NCBI GenBank assembly: GCA_020845575.1
Contig: JADLFL010000012.1
Location: 228,176 to 292,175, forward strand
Reading direction: 5' to 3'
DNA length: 64,000 nucleotides
From: Acidobacteriota bacterium
Lineage (GTDB): Bacteria > Acidobacteriota > Vicinamibacteria > Vicinamibacterales > Vicinamibacteraceae
A program made the position numbers and the translations under genes. The notes beneath the pieces were generated by a model. That model had not been told where the DNA came from. It did no database searches and saw only the letters and a program-made list of their open reading frames with translations. This document shows, piece by piece, positions 52,285 to 60,686 of this stretch (position 1 is the stretch's first letter; each line of letters starts with the position of its first letter).

Positions 52285-53582
52285 ATGCCGGACGCTTCTT
52301 CACCGCTCGGCGGCAGTCCCATGGACCGCCGCGCGTTCCTTCATGCGACAGCTGCGGCAGGGGTTGCGCCGATCTTCGGTGATGTCGGGGCGGGTTCCGC
52401 GCGCACGATGAGCCACGTGTCAGCCGCAGATGCGGCGCAGGCGGCCGCCGCCTCGCCTCCCGCGTCCGATGTGGGATCACTGTTCCCGTTCATCGAGAGC
52501 CAGGTCGTTGGACCCGACTTCCCCCTCTCGTTCCTGCAGCCGCGGTTCGACACACTCGCGACCTGGACGCCGACGGCCCGCGCGACGGTGCTCGACCTGC
52601 TGCACTACGTGCCGGCGCCGTGCGAGCCCGCGGCCGAGACACTCGAGCGCGTGGACTGCGGCGACTACGTTCGCGAACGCGTGGCCTTCAACACCACGCC
52701 CGACGTGCGCGTTCCCGCGTTCGTGCTGGTCCCAAGTCGCTCACCGCTCCCGCGCCCGCCATCGTCGCGCTGCACGATCACGGCGGGTTCTATCTGTGGG
52801 GGAAGGAGAAGCTCGTCGCCATCGATGGCGAACACGCGGTGTTCACGAGCTTCCGCCAGCGGTACTACGGCGGCCGCGCGATTGCCATCGATCTGGTGCG
52901 ACAGGGCTACGTCGTCATCGTCATCGACATGTTCTACTGGGGCGATCGCCGGATGTTGCTCGCCGACGACCCGACCGACTGGCGCGAGCGCCAGGCGAGC
53001 CTGCCGCAGACACGCATCGACGCGTTCAACACGCGCGCCAGCCAGAACGAGCAGCTCGTGGGACGGACGATCTTCGCCGCGGGATTCACCTGGCCCGGCG
53101 TGATGTGCTGGGACGACATCAGGACCGTCGACTACCTGCGCACACGGCCGGACGTGGACCCGGCGCGTATCGGATGCGTCGGCTTGTCGGTGGGTGCGGT
53201 ACGGGCCGCGTACCTCGCGGCCCTCGACGAGCGGATTCGTGCGTCAGTCGTCGTCTGCTGGATGACGTCGTTCCCGGCCCAGCTCCGCACGCATGTGCGC
53301 AACACCATCGGCCACACGAAGGTGATCCCGGGCGTGCACCGGCACCTGGACTATCCCGACATCGCCTCGATCGCGATGCCGCGGCCGATGCTCGTCTTCA
53401 GCGGCACGAAAGACGGACTCTTCGACCTCGATGGCGTGAAGGCCAGCCACGCGAAGCTGCGCGCCTGCTACGCGAAGGCAGGCGTGCCCGACCACTGCCG
53501 CACACGCCTGCACGACACGCCGCACGAGTTCAACCTCGAGATGCAGACCGAGGCGTGGGCGTGGCTGAAGCGGTTCGTCTGA
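52285..53582 (+). pseudogene. Frameshifted dienelactone hydrolase-like alpha/beta hydrolase
   Basis: Two overlapping frames encode one protein. The first (from 52285) has a Tat-type leader (MDRRAFLHATAAAG) and runs to VRVPAFVLVP. The second continues as KSLTAPAPAIVALHDHGGFYLWG to the stop at 53582. The switch falls at the C-run 52731-52733, where one missing base restores the frame. The second part holds the nucleophile motif CVGLSVGAVRAAYL, the Asp in SGTKDGLFD and the His in HDTPHEFN, all intact. It is either a recent inactivation or a sequencing error. When intact the protein would be about 432 residues and exported. Confidence 0.85.
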
Positions 53583-53605
53583 TGCATGGAACCGTGCGCA
53601 GGTCC

Positions 53606-54085
53606 TTACATGTCCATGTACGGCATCGGCGGCACCAGGCCCGCGAGGCGCGTGTAGACCGTGAGCGCACCGCGGTGGTGGGCGGTGTGATCGGTGATGG
53701 CGCCGATCATGCCGATCCGTGGTTCGCCACCCATGATCGGACCTTCGGCCATAAGCGTCAGCAGGTCGGCGTCGCTGAGCGGCTCGATGCGAGCGATGGC
53801 AGCAGCGAATGCGCGGTCGAACCACGCTCGCGCCGCGGCCATCGACGACACGGCGTTGATGGCTGCCGTATGCTTGTCGAAATCCAGATCGAAGCCTTCG
53901 GGACGGAAGGCGCCCTCGAGGAACCAGTCGATGGTGTGCGCCGCGTGCGCAATCTGTTGCACGGTGGTCATCATCCCCGGCGCCGGCGTGAGATTGGCGT
54001 GTTCTTCGGTGAGCAGTTGGCTGGAACGGGTGAAGTACTCGTGGGCGCCCTTGATTTCGGAGACGGCGTGGCTGGCGAGCGACAT
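53606..54085 (-). CDS. DinB-family protein
   Basis: Encodes 159 residues. The second of two close in-frame ATGs (54085) is chosen because AGGAGG abuts the first and lies 6 nt from the second. The DinB helical bundle shows metal-binding histidines in QQIAHAAHTIDWFLEG and, near the C-terminus, ITDHTAHHRGALTVY. No signal peptide. It is convergent with the broken hydrolase gene. The function is not known beyond the superfamily of metal-dependent, often thiol-linked enzymes. Confidence 0.9.
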   Translation of the reverse strand: MSLASHAVSEIKGAHEYFTRSSQLLTEEHANLTPAPGMMTTVQQIAHAAHTIDWFLEGAFRPEGFDLDFDKHTAAINAVSSMAAARAWFDRAFAAAIARIEPLSDADLLTLMAEGPIMGGEPRIGMIGAITDHTAHHRGALTVYTRLAGLVPPMPYMDM

Positions 54086-54214
54086 TGACATCCTCCTGTC
54101 AGAAGAAGGCCCGAGTTTCGCTTTTTGTTCGGCATGTGTCAAGGGGTCCACAGCGCCCGCCCGATGAAAGCAACTTACGCGAAGTTCGCTTGTACGAGCG
54201 GAGGACGAACGACC

Positions 54215-55240
54215 ATGCGACGACTGATTGGCTGTGCCGCCGCGGTGTGTCTGGCCACGGTGATTCCCTGTGTCGCACCTGCCGGGGCACAGGACTACGA
54301 CTTGCGTGGCAAGGTCACGCTCGACGGCAAGAGCGTGACGCTCGCGCCCGCCGTGGCGCTCGTGAAGGTGCGCCCCGCGCTGGAGGTACGGCTCGCTTTC
54401 TACGGCACGCCCCTCTCGGGGCAGGCCGAAGCCGCCGCGCGCGCGGCGGGCGCGTGGCCGAAGCCGGCGTCGGGCCCCGCTGTGCTCATCGACTTCGTCT
54501 TCAAGGACGAGGTCAGAATGGCGACGGGAGATGCCCTGGCCTCGTGTTCGGTCACCTTCCACAATTTCTCGCGCCCGCTCGTCCTGAAGGGGGCCGCGAG
54601 CGACTGCCACGCCGCCTCCATCGGCGGCGCCGTGCTGCCGAACGGGACGTTCACCTTCAACGGGATCGTGTACGGCGAAGGGAAGGGATATTCGCTGATG
54701 CTGCCCTCCCTGGTCGAGGCCAACCTGCGCGAACTCCATGGACTCACCTCCCCGACGACGACCACGTCGGCGGCACCGGCAGCACCGGCGATCCCGCCCA
54801 ACACGGTTTCGGGGACCATGACCCACGACGGACAGGCGCTGAAGCCGACACACGGGGTCGCCTTGTACAAGGCGGAGACCGATGACGACTCGGTGAACGT
54901 GGCGTTCTTCGACAAGGCGCCTGGGCCGACCGCTCTCGACGACCTCCGGAAGGGCTCATGGGGTGAGGGGCGGCCGATCGTGACGATGACGATCTACTTC
55001 AAGCGAGGCGCGCCGATGGGACTCGACGCGGTGACCTACTGTGCCATCACGGGCTGGTTCGACAAGGGCGGCCCGATGACCTTCAACTTCAACAGCGCGG
55101 CGAGCTGCGGGCTGTCGGTGGTGAGCGGTGCCGCGAAGGCCGGCGGCAGCGTGGCCGTCCGGGCGAAGGGCCAGGGAGACTTCCCCGAGCGGAAGCCGTA
55201 CACGTGGGACCTGACCTTCAACCTGCCTGTGGCGAAGTAG
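54215..55240 (+). CDS. Secreted protein with two duplicated beta domains
   Basis: Encodes 341 residues from the ATG at 54215, which opens a signal peptide (LIGCAAAVCLATVIPCVAPAGAQ). The mature part holds two related halves of about 145 residues joined by a Thr/Ala/Pro linker (SPTTTTSAAPAAPAIPP). Each begins with a G.(V/M)T.DG motif (GKVTLDGKSV, GTMTHDGQAL), then (V)AL.K and a predicted strand with (A)F(Y/F), a second strand pair and a pair of cysteines. I do not recognise the domain. Confidence 0.75.
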   Translation: MRRLIGCAAAVCLATVIPCVAPAGAQDYDLRGKVTLDGKSVTLAPAVALVKVRPALEVRLAFYGTPLSGQAEAAARAAGAWPKPASGPAVLIDFVFKDEVRMATGDALASCSVTFHNFSRPLVLKGAASDCHAASIGGAVLPNGTFTFNGIVYGEGKGYSLMLPSLVEANLRELHGLTSPTTTTSAAPAAPAIPPNTVSGTMTHDGQALKPTHGVALYKAETDDDSVNVAFFDKAPGPTALDDLRKGSWGEGRPIVTMTIYFKRGAPMGLDAVTYCAITGWFDKGGPMTFNFNSAASCGLSVVSGAAKAGGSVAVRAKGQGDFPERKPYTWDLTFNLPVAK

Positions 55241-55327
55241 CGGAGGCCTTGCCGGGATACCGTCTACCGGTTGAGACACTGGAGGCTCCACGAGCCGTCA
55301 CACCGCGACTTCTCTCGCTGTTTCCGT

Positions 55328-55343
55328 TGGCACGGTGTTTGGT
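55328..55343 (+). promoter_or_regulatory. Sigma-54-like promoter (TGGCACG-N4-TTGGT)
   Basis: Compared with the consensus TGGCACG-N4-TTGCA/T, all specified bases match except G in place of C in the -12 GC element. It lies in a 209-nt intergenic region, about 107 nt before the ATG of the crystallin-like protein gene, with the expected 10-nt spacing of the -24 and -12 elements. Confidence 0.35.
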
Positions 55344-55449
55344 ATGGCTGTGATGGCACAGGCGCTTGTGCCCACGGTCGTCGTGGTGCCGGGGCGTCGC
55401 GACGGGCGCGACGAAGACGTCGCGCCGGAGAGCGGAGAGGGCGTCGATC

Positions 55450-56202
55450 ATGAGTCACAGAGCTGCGGTCGGACTGGTGGGCCTGGTGTTGCTGGTCGGG
55501 GGCGTGACCCCGGCGAGCGCGCAGCGCCGCGGACAGGTGCAGCCTCGCGACGGTGCGTGCTTCTACCGCGACGCGGACTATCGTGGCGACTCCATCTGCA
55601 TCGCCATCGGGGATGCCGCCGCGACGCTGCCCGCAGACCTGGACGATCAGATCTCCTCGGTCCGTGTCTTCGGCGGCGCCGAGGTCATCGTCTTTCACAA
55701 CAGGCGCTTCGGTGGAGACTCCAACGTCATCACCTCCGACATCCGCAACCTGAGGAGTGAAGGGCTGAACGACCGGATCTCGTCGATCCAGGTCGAGGGC
55801 AGACGCTACGGCAATCGTGGTGGCGGAGGTGGCGGCCGATACCGCTCGAACCGGCCCGACCCCGACGGCATCGTCAGGAGTGCGTACCGTGACCTGCTCG
55901 GCCGCGAGCCCGATGACGCCGGACTACGGGAATATCGTCGCCGCGTGCTCCAGGACGACTGGACCGAGCAGGACGTGCGCGACGACATTCGCAAGAGCCC
56001 GGAGTATCGCGAGCGTACGACGATGACGCCGGCCAAAGCGGAGGAGATCGTGCGCCAGGCCTATCGGAGCGTGCTCGGTCGCGAGCCCGATGAGGCCGGC
56101 GCACGCGGCTACATCCAGCACGTGCTCCACAACGGGTGGACCCAGCGCGAGGTCGAACGCGAACTGCGCAACAGCCCCGAATACCGGAATCGCCGACGGT
56201 AG
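55450..56202 (+). CDS. Secreted beta-gamma-crystallin-like domain plus two DUF4214 repeats
   Basis: Encodes 250 residues with a signal peptide (VGLVGLVLLVGGVTPASAQ). Residues about 33-118 form a beta-gamma-crystallin / peptidase inhibitor I36-like domain (GACFYRDADYRGDSICIAIGD, NDRISSIQV). After a Gly/Arg linker, two copies of a DUF4214-type unit follow: GIVRSAYRDLLGREPDDAGLREY and IVRQAYRSVLGREPDEAGARGYI, each ending in a helix and S-PEYR. DUF4214 units occur in secreted and surface proteins that bind calcium or other proteins. A sigma-54-like site lies upstream. Possible roles are an extracellular inhibitor or adhesin. Confidence 0.85.
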   Translation: MSHRAAVGLVGLVLLVGGVTPASAQRRGQVQPRDGACFYRDADYRGDSICIAIGDAAATLPADLDDQISSVRVFGGAEVIVFHNRRFGGDSNVITSDIRNLRSEGLNDRISSIQVEGRRYGNRGGGGGGRYRSNRPDPDGIVRSAYRDLLGREPDDAGLREYRRRVLQDDWTEQDVRDDIRKSPEYRERTTMTPAKAEEIVRQAYRSVLGREPDEAGARGYIQHVLHNGWTQREVERELRNSPEYRNRRR

Positions 56203-56228
56203 CCGACGCGCCTTGTCATGCTCGCCGA

Positions 56229-56242
56229 CCGGCGCATGCCGG
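56229..56242. promoter_or_regulatory. Inverted repeat CCGGC-GCAT-GCCGG, possible operator
   Basis: A 5-bp inverted repeat around GCAT, ending 2 nt before the TACAAT -10-like box of the second nucleotidyltransferase module. Its position suits repression by the module's own proteins, a common habit of toxin-antitoxin loci, but this is inference. Confidence 0.35.
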
Positions 56243-56244
56243 CG

Positions 56245-56250
56245 TACAAT
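56245..56250 (+). promoter_or_regulatory. -10-like TACAAT for the second nucleotidyltransferase module
   Basis: TACAAT is followed by CGGCGC and the ATG at 56257, a 6-nt gap without a ribosome binding site. Confidence 0.5.
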
Positions 56251-56256
56251 CGGCGC

Positions 56257-56454
56257 ATGCGCGAGACGATCCCGGTTGCCGCAGATGCCCGTGAAGAGCC
56301 GGTGGTCGATCCCGTTGTCGAAGTGTACAAACAACACGTGGATCGCACGTTGATCCGCGAGCAGTTGCGGCGGTCGATCGACGAGCGGATCGATCGCATG
56401 ACTGCCGCGCTCCGGCTGGCAGAGGAGTTGCGCGCCGCGGCCCGGCGCGCCTGA
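56257..56454 (+). CDS. Small helical protein paired with nucleotidyltransferase (antitoxin-like)
   Basis: Encodes 65 residues ending in a long amphipathic helix: VDRTLIREQLRRSIDERIDRM, then ALRLAEELRAAARRA. This pattern (DRTLIRE.LR..ERI) is typical of short proteins encoded just before stand-alone nucleotidyltransferases. The downstream gene starts one base after its stop. A TACAAT box lies 6 nt before the ATG and an inverted repeat sits just upstream of it. The antitoxin role is inferred from the arrangement and from the general logic of such pairs. Confidence 0.82.
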   Translation: MRETIPVAADAREEPVVDPVVEVYKQHVDRTLIREQLRRSIDERIDRMTAALRLAEELRAAARRA

Positions 56455-56455
56455 C

Positions 56456-56941
56456 GTGACCGACTTCCGTACGTTGCTGGAGCGGTTGGTCGATGCCGAG
56501 GTGCGGTTCGTCCTCGTCGGCGGATTCGCGGGCACCGTGCTCGGTTCTCCCCGTATCACCATCGATCTGGACGTCGTGTACGACCGCGATCGGACCAATC
56601 TCGCGCGCCTGGCCTCGGCGCTCGCACCGCTCTCGCCGTATCTCCGCGGTGCTCCTCCCGGGCTTCCGTTTGTCCTCGATGTCGACACCCTGACGCGGGG
56701 TCTGAACTTCACGCTCACGACCACGGCCGGCGACCTCGACCTGTTGGGCGAGATTGCCGGCGGTGGGAGCTACCGGCAGTTGGTCGAGCAGACGCGGACG
56801 CTGCGCGTCTTCGACCGCGACGTGGACGTTGTCACGCTCGCGCAGTTGATCCACCTCAAGCGAGCCGCCGGACGCCCGAAGGATCTCGAGGCCCTCGCGG
56901 AGCTCGAGCTCCTGCGCGCCGAAGCGAAGCCGAACCTGTAG
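56456..56941 (+). CDS. Stand-alone nucleotidyltransferase of the MNT fold (toxin-like partner)
   Basis: Encodes 161 residues from a GTG one base after the preceding stop. The core motif is RFVLVGGFAGTVLGSPRITIDLDVVYD, with GG and the metal-binding DxD in TIDLDVV. FVLDVDTLTRGLNFTLTT follows, then a C-terminal helix with LIHLKRAAGRPKDLEALAELEL. The shared RAAGR.KDL helix links it to the protein at 49257-49700. Probable activity is nucleotidyl transfer to RNA or protein. No HEPN gene is adjacent. Confidence 0.9.
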   Translation: MTDFRTLLERLVDAEVRFVLVGGFAGTVLGSPRITIDLDVVYDRDRTNLARLASALAPLSPYLRGAPPGLPFVLDVDTLTRGLNFTLTTTAGDLDLLGEIAGGGSYRQLVEQTRTLRVFDRDVDVVTLAQLIHLKRAAGRPKDLEALAELELLRAEAKPNL

Positions 56942-56967
56942 ACGCGGCCGCTGGCGCGTGCGTGCGC

Positions 56968-56973
56968 TACACT
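56968..56973 (+). promoter_or_regulatory. -10-like TACACT for the GH172 gene
   Basis: TACACT lies 24 nt before the ATG at 56998, with AGGAGG in between. It is an example of a gene with a short but conventional leader. Confidence 0.4.
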
Positions 56974-56997
56974 GCGCCTCGTTCAGGAGGCGTACAC

Positions 56998-58170
56998 ATG
57001 ATTCAGCGCAGGCTCGTACTCGCCGTGGCCACGTGTGCCGTGGCGGCATGGATTGGTCAGCTCGACGCACAGCCGCGGCCCTCGTCGGCGCAGCCGTTCA
57101 ACGGCATCACGACGGGGGTTGGCGACCTGCACCGGCTGTCGAAGGCGAAGACCCGGTCGATCAGTCCCGAGAACTTCACCGGCGAGAAGGGCAGGGGCGG
57201 GATGGCCACCGAGGGCACCGGCAAGAACGCCGCGCGCGATCTCGGACTGGGCTGGAAGGTCTCCCCGTCGGTCCGCATCGAGCCGGGGCAGGTCTTCGAG
57301 CTGGCGAAGATCGACGGCTCGGGCGTGATTCAACACATCTGGATGACGCCCACCGGCAACTGGCGCTTCTCGATCCTGCGCTTCTACTGGGACGGCGAGA
57401 CGACGCCGTCGATCGAAGTGCCCGTCGGTGACTTCTTCGCGTCCGGGTGGGGCAAGTACGCCCAGATCAACTCCCTTGCCGTCAACGTCAACCCGGGCAG
57501 CGCCTTCAACAGCTACTGGACGATGCCCTTCCGCAAGTCGGCGCGGATCACGATGGAGAACATCGCGCCGGAGGCGATGACGCTCTATTACCAGGTCACC
57601 TACGCGCTGACCGAGATCGAGCCGGATGCCGCGTACCTGCACGCGCAGTTCCGGCGCACCAACCCCGTGCCCTACAAGCAGGTGTACACGCTGCTCGACG
57701 GCGTGAAGGGGCAGGGCCACTACGTGGGCACGCACATGTCGTGGGGCGTCAACAACAACGGCTGGTGGGGCGAGGGCGAGATCAAGTTCTTCATGGACGG
57801 CGATGGCGATTTCGCAACCATCGTCGGGACGGGGACCGAAGACTACTTCTGCGGCTCGTACAACTTCGAGAACCGCGACACGAAGCAGTACCAGCCGTTC
57901 TCCACGCCGTACGCGGGCATGCCGCTCGTCATCAAGCCCGATGGCGTGTACCAGTCACAGCAGCGCTTCTCACTCTATCGTTGGCACATCACCGATCCGA
58001 TCCGCTTCGATCAGGATCTGAAGGTCACGATCCAGGCGCTCGGCTGGCGCAGCGGCGGACGCTATCTGCCGCTGCAGGACGATGTGTCGTCCGTGGCGTT
58101 CTGGTATCAGACCGAGCCGCACGCGCCGTTCCCGACGCTGCCCTCGAAGGATTACCTGGAGATTCAGTAG
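56998..58170 (+). CDS. GH172 / DUF2961 family glycoside hydrolase
   Basis: Encodes 390 residues from an ATG 7 nt after a perfect AGGAGG. A signal peptide ends near LDAQ. The DUF2961 signature is complete: two double-jelly-roll halves with GSGVIQHIWMTPTGNWRFSILRFYWDGE, then WGVNNNGWWGEGEIKFFMDGD and the hallmark GTGTEDYFCGSYNFEN, whose Glu-Asp pair lies at the active site. Characterised GH172 enzymes act on fructose dianhydrides and on D-arabinan-type furanosides. Length matches the single-domain form. Substrate here not known. A hairpin (58174-58193) follows the stop. Confidence 0.92.
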   Translation: MIQRRLVLAVATCAVAAWIGQLDAQPRPSSAQPFNGITTGVGDLHRLSKAKTRSISPENFTGEKGRGGMATEGTGKNAARDLGLGWKVSPSVRIEPGQVFELAKIDGSGVIQHIWMTPTGNWRFSILRFYWDGETTPSIEVPVGDFFASGWGKYAQINSLAVNVNPGSAFNSYWTMPFRKSARITMENIAPEAMTLYYQVTYALTEIEPDAAYLHAQFRRTNPVPYKQVYTLLDGVKGQGHYVGTHMSWGVNNNGWWGEGEIKFFMDGDGDFATIVGTGTEDYFCGSYNFENRDTKQYQPFSTPYAGMPLVIKPDGVYQSQQRFSLYRWHITDPIRFDQDLKVTIQALGWRSGGRYLPLQDDVSSVAFWYQTEPHAPFPTLPSKDYLEIQ

Positions 58171-58173
58171 GCA

Positions 58174-58193
58174 GCCCGGAGTCGGATCCGGGC
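58174..58193. terminator. Hairpin between convergent GH172 and gamma-glutamyltransferase genes
   Basis: GCCCGGA-GTCGGA-TCCGGGC, a perfect 7-bp stem with a 6-nt loop, lies between the stops at 58170 and 58225. No T-run. Confidence 0.5.
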
Positions 58194-58224
58194 CAATGAC
58201 TGACGTGACCGCGACGCCCGCGCG

Positions 58225-60180
58225 CTAGTACGCGATGGCGTAGCAGTCGCGTCGCGGGTCGCCGGCGGCCAGGCGGCTCTTCGTCTCGGGATCGACGATC
58301 ACGGTCGTGGCGCAGCCCGACATGCCGAAGATGCGAAGACGGCTCACGTCGTGGCCGCGCGCCTTCAGCTCGTCGAACACCTCGTCAGGGATCGCCGACT
58401 CGAGATTGAGCTTGTTGAAGCCGGCATCGTGCGGCCAGAACGAGCCGTGGAAGTGCAGCGTCTGGAAGCGCGGCCACTCGAGCGCGGCGTGCGGGTTGGG
58501 ATACCAGCGGTCCCGGAACTCCACCAGGTTGAGGAACGCCTGGAGGATGGTCTGATCCTGGTTGTCGCCGCCCGGCGTGCCCAGCGCCATCAGCGGCTGC
58601 CCATCCTTGAAGACGAGGCTCGGCGTGAGCGTGTAGCGCGGTCTGGCGCGCGGCCGGATCTGGTTCGCGCGTGTCGTGTCGAGCCAGAACTGCTCGCCGC
58701 GCACGCTCATGCCGATGCCGGTGTCGCCGAGAATCACGGCGCCCGGGATCCAGCCGCCGCTCGGCGTCGCGTCGAAGACGTTGCCGGCGGCATCGATGAT
58801 GGCCATGTGCGTGGTGTCCTTGGACACGCCGGCCGAGTCGAGCCCGCGCGACAGGGCATCGCGATCGTCAGCTTCCATCATCGCGATCGACGACACGTCT
58901 CCGGCTGGCGCGACGACGCGCGACGCCGTCCCGTCGGCGATGTCGTACTTCGCGTAGGGCCATGTCTTCACGCGGGTGTCGTGCTTCAGCGGATCGCCGG
59001 CGATGAACGCCTTCGACGCGCGGCGCGGATCGATGAGCGACGCGCGCTCCCTGGCATACGCCTTCGAGAGCAGGCCCTCGGCGGGCACCTGCACGAACGC
59101 CGTGTCCGCGTAGTAGGTGTCGCGATCGGCGTAGGCCAGCTTCATCGCTTCCGTCACGGTGTGCACGTAGTCGGCACTGTCGTGGCCCATCGCCGCGAGA
59201 TCGAAGGTCTCGAGGATGTTGAGCGTCTGGAGCAGCACGGGCCCCTGGCTCGAGAAGCCGTGCTTGTAGACGGTGTACCCGCGGTACGTCGTCGACGCGG
59301 GCGCTTCGATGCGCGCGAAGTACTCCGCGAAGTCGCTGATGTCGAACGGCGCCTCGTGCTTCCGGAGGAACGCCACCATCTCCTTCGCGATGTCGCCCTT
59401 GTAGAAGCGATCGCGCGCGGCGACGATCGCCGCGGCGCGGCCGCGGCGCTTCGCCTCGCGCTCGGCCTCGACCATCCGTTCGAGTGTCCGCGCCAGTGTG
59501 GGCAGCGCGATCGTGTCGCCCGCCTTGTGCGGCGTGCCGTCGGCCTTCAGCCAGTAGCGCTTGTTGTCGGGCCACTGCTCGATGAACGCGAGTTGGCGCA
59601 CCACGCCGTCGGCAGTGCTCTGGCGCAGCGGGAAGCCGTTGCGCGCATACGCGATCGCACGCGCCGCTACCGTCTCGAACGGCATCGTGCCCCACTTCTC
59701 GAGCACCGTCAGCGCCGCGTGCAGCGCGCCAGGTACCACCGCAGGGTCGAGACCGGCACCCTGCAGCGTCTTGCCGCGCGAGAGATACCAGTCGACGTCC
59801 ACGGCCTTCGGTGCCCAGCCCTGGCCGACCACCGACGTCACCTTCTTCTCGGCGACCGGGTAGACCAGCACCAGCGCTTCGCCACCCAGCGAGTAGAGGT
59901 CCTGCTCGACGACGCCGCCGACGAGCAGTGCGGCGACGCCGGCATCGAACGCGTTGCCGCCCTTCAACAGGATTTCGAACGCCGCTGCCGTGACGAGCGG
60001 ATGTCCGGTGGAGACACCGCCGTTGGGCCCTGCCACGAGCGGTCGTAGTGGTGACGGCAGTGCGGCAGTGCGCGTGGCCGACCCGGGTGCCTGTGTGCGC
60101 TGTTGTGTCGCGACGACGCCAGTCATCGCGAGCAGCATGACGATCGCCGACCAGCACCACTCCGACGTTCTGAGGGACAT
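58225..60180 (-). CDS. Gamma-glutamyltransferase
   Basis: Encodes 651 residues with an N-terminal hydrophobic signal (IVMLLAMTGVVAT). The family pattern is clear: STGHPLVTAAAFEILLKGGNAFDAGVAAL, EQDLYSLGGEALVLVY, and the maturation site KDTTHMAIIDAAGN with the nucleophile threonine at T456, followed by GDTGIGMSVRGEQFWLD and a C-terminal GTPGGDNQDQTILQAFLNLVEF. It autocleaves into two subunits and hydrolyses or transfers gamma-glutamyl groups from glutathione and related peptides in the periplasm. It has the normal TTH motif, unlike the fusion at 45559-48531, and lacks a PD40 part. Confidence 0.94.
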   Translation of the reverse strand: MSLRTSEWCWSAIVMLLAMTGVVATQQRTQAPGSATRTAALPSPLRPLVAGPNGGVSTGHPLVTAAAFEILLKGGNAFDAGVAALLVGGVVEQDLYSLGGEALVLVYPVAEKKVTSVVGQGWAPKAVDVDWYLSRGKTLQGAGLDPAVVPGALHAALTVLEKWGTMPFETVAARAIAYARNGFPLRQSTADGVVRQLAFIEQWPDNKRYWLKADGTPHKAGDTIALPTLARTLERMVEAEREAKRRGRAAAIVAARDRFYKGDIAKEMVAFLRKHEAPFDISDFAEYFARIEAPASTTYRGYTVYKHGFSSQGPVLLQTLNILETFDLAAMGHDSADYVHTVTEAMKLAYADRDTYYADTAFVQVPAEGLLSKAYARERASLIDPRRASKAFIAGDPLKHDTRVKTWPYAKYDIADGTASRVVAPAGDVSSIAMMEADDRDALSRGLDSAGVSKDTTHMAIIDAAGNVFDATPSGGWIPGAVILGDTGIGMSVRGEQFWLDTTRANQIRPRARPRYTLTPSLVFKDGQPLMALGTPGGDNQDQTILQAFLNLVEFRDRWYPNPHAALEWPRFQTLHFHGSFWPHDAGFNKLNLESAIPDEVFDELKARGHDVSRLRIFGMSGCATTVIVDPETKSRLAAGDPRRDCYAIAY

Positions 60181-60194
60181 GGAAGCGTTGCGGT

Positions 60195-60686
60195 TCAGGG
60201 TTCGGCGATTGCGCGGGCGAGGGCCAGGGCTTTCTCGCGGTCGACCTTGTAGGTGACCATGCGCGCGACGCCGTCGGCGCGGAGGACGGAGATCAGCAGT
60301 GCATCGTCGCCGAGCGCGACGAGCGCGGCCTTCACGCCGACGCCCGGCAACACCTCGCGCTTTCGGGTGTCGTTCTCGACGGCCGAGACGTCGGACTCGA
60401 ACTCCTCATCCGCGGTACGCGAGTCATCGGCGAGCGCCTTGAGACTCGCGAACGTGAAGCCGAAGTTGCTGTCGCTACCCTGCCATTCGCAGAGCGTGAA
60501 GCCGGGACGCAGCTCGTTGACGTCCGGGCCTTCGTAGCTGCTGCCCACGACGGCGGTGGCTTCCTCCCGGCTGAGCACCTCGTCGCATCGAACCGCCGAC
60601 GCTGGTGTCTGCTCCCCGGCGGCGGTTCCGACTGTTGCGACGAGCGCCAGCAGCGCGAATGTGACAGGCGCAGACAAGGGCCTCAA
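60195..60686 (-). CDS. Small secreted protein, unknown function
   Basis: Encodes 163 residues with a signal peptide (VTFALLALVATVGTAAGEQ). The mature part begins CDEVLSREEATAVVGSSYEG and contains TLCEWQGSDSNFGFTFASLKALADD, a pattern like secreted DUF3558-type proteins. The two cysteines could pair. Its ATG overlaps the stop of the upstream NTF2-like gene by 4 nt, so the two are probably made together. Not assigned further. Confidence 0.78.
   Translation of the reverse strand: MRPLSAPVTFALLALVATVGTAAGEQTPASAVRCDEVLSREEATAVVGSSYEGPDVNELRPGFTLCEWQGSDSNFGFTFASLKALADDSRTADEEFESDVSAVENDTRKREVLPGVGVKAALVALGDDALLISVLRADGVARMVTYKVDREKALALARAIAEP

Noticed and set aside
52720..52745. Programmed ribosomal frameshifting in the hydrolase gene
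   Set aside because: There is no slippery heptamer or following pseudoknot candidate that I can see, and the family has no known frameshifting. A one-base loss in a C-run is the simpler explanation.
55271..55453. A 60-codon frame upstream of the crystallin-like protein gene
   Set aside because: Composition is irregular (Trp/His/Arg-rich), there is no ribosome binding site, and it overlaps the probable promoter region. It is more likely untranslated leader.
58351..60048. A 565-codon open frame antisense to the gamma-glutamyltransferase gene
   Set aside because: Low-complexity, Arg-rich translation with no recognisable domain. The opposite strand carries all enzyme motifs.
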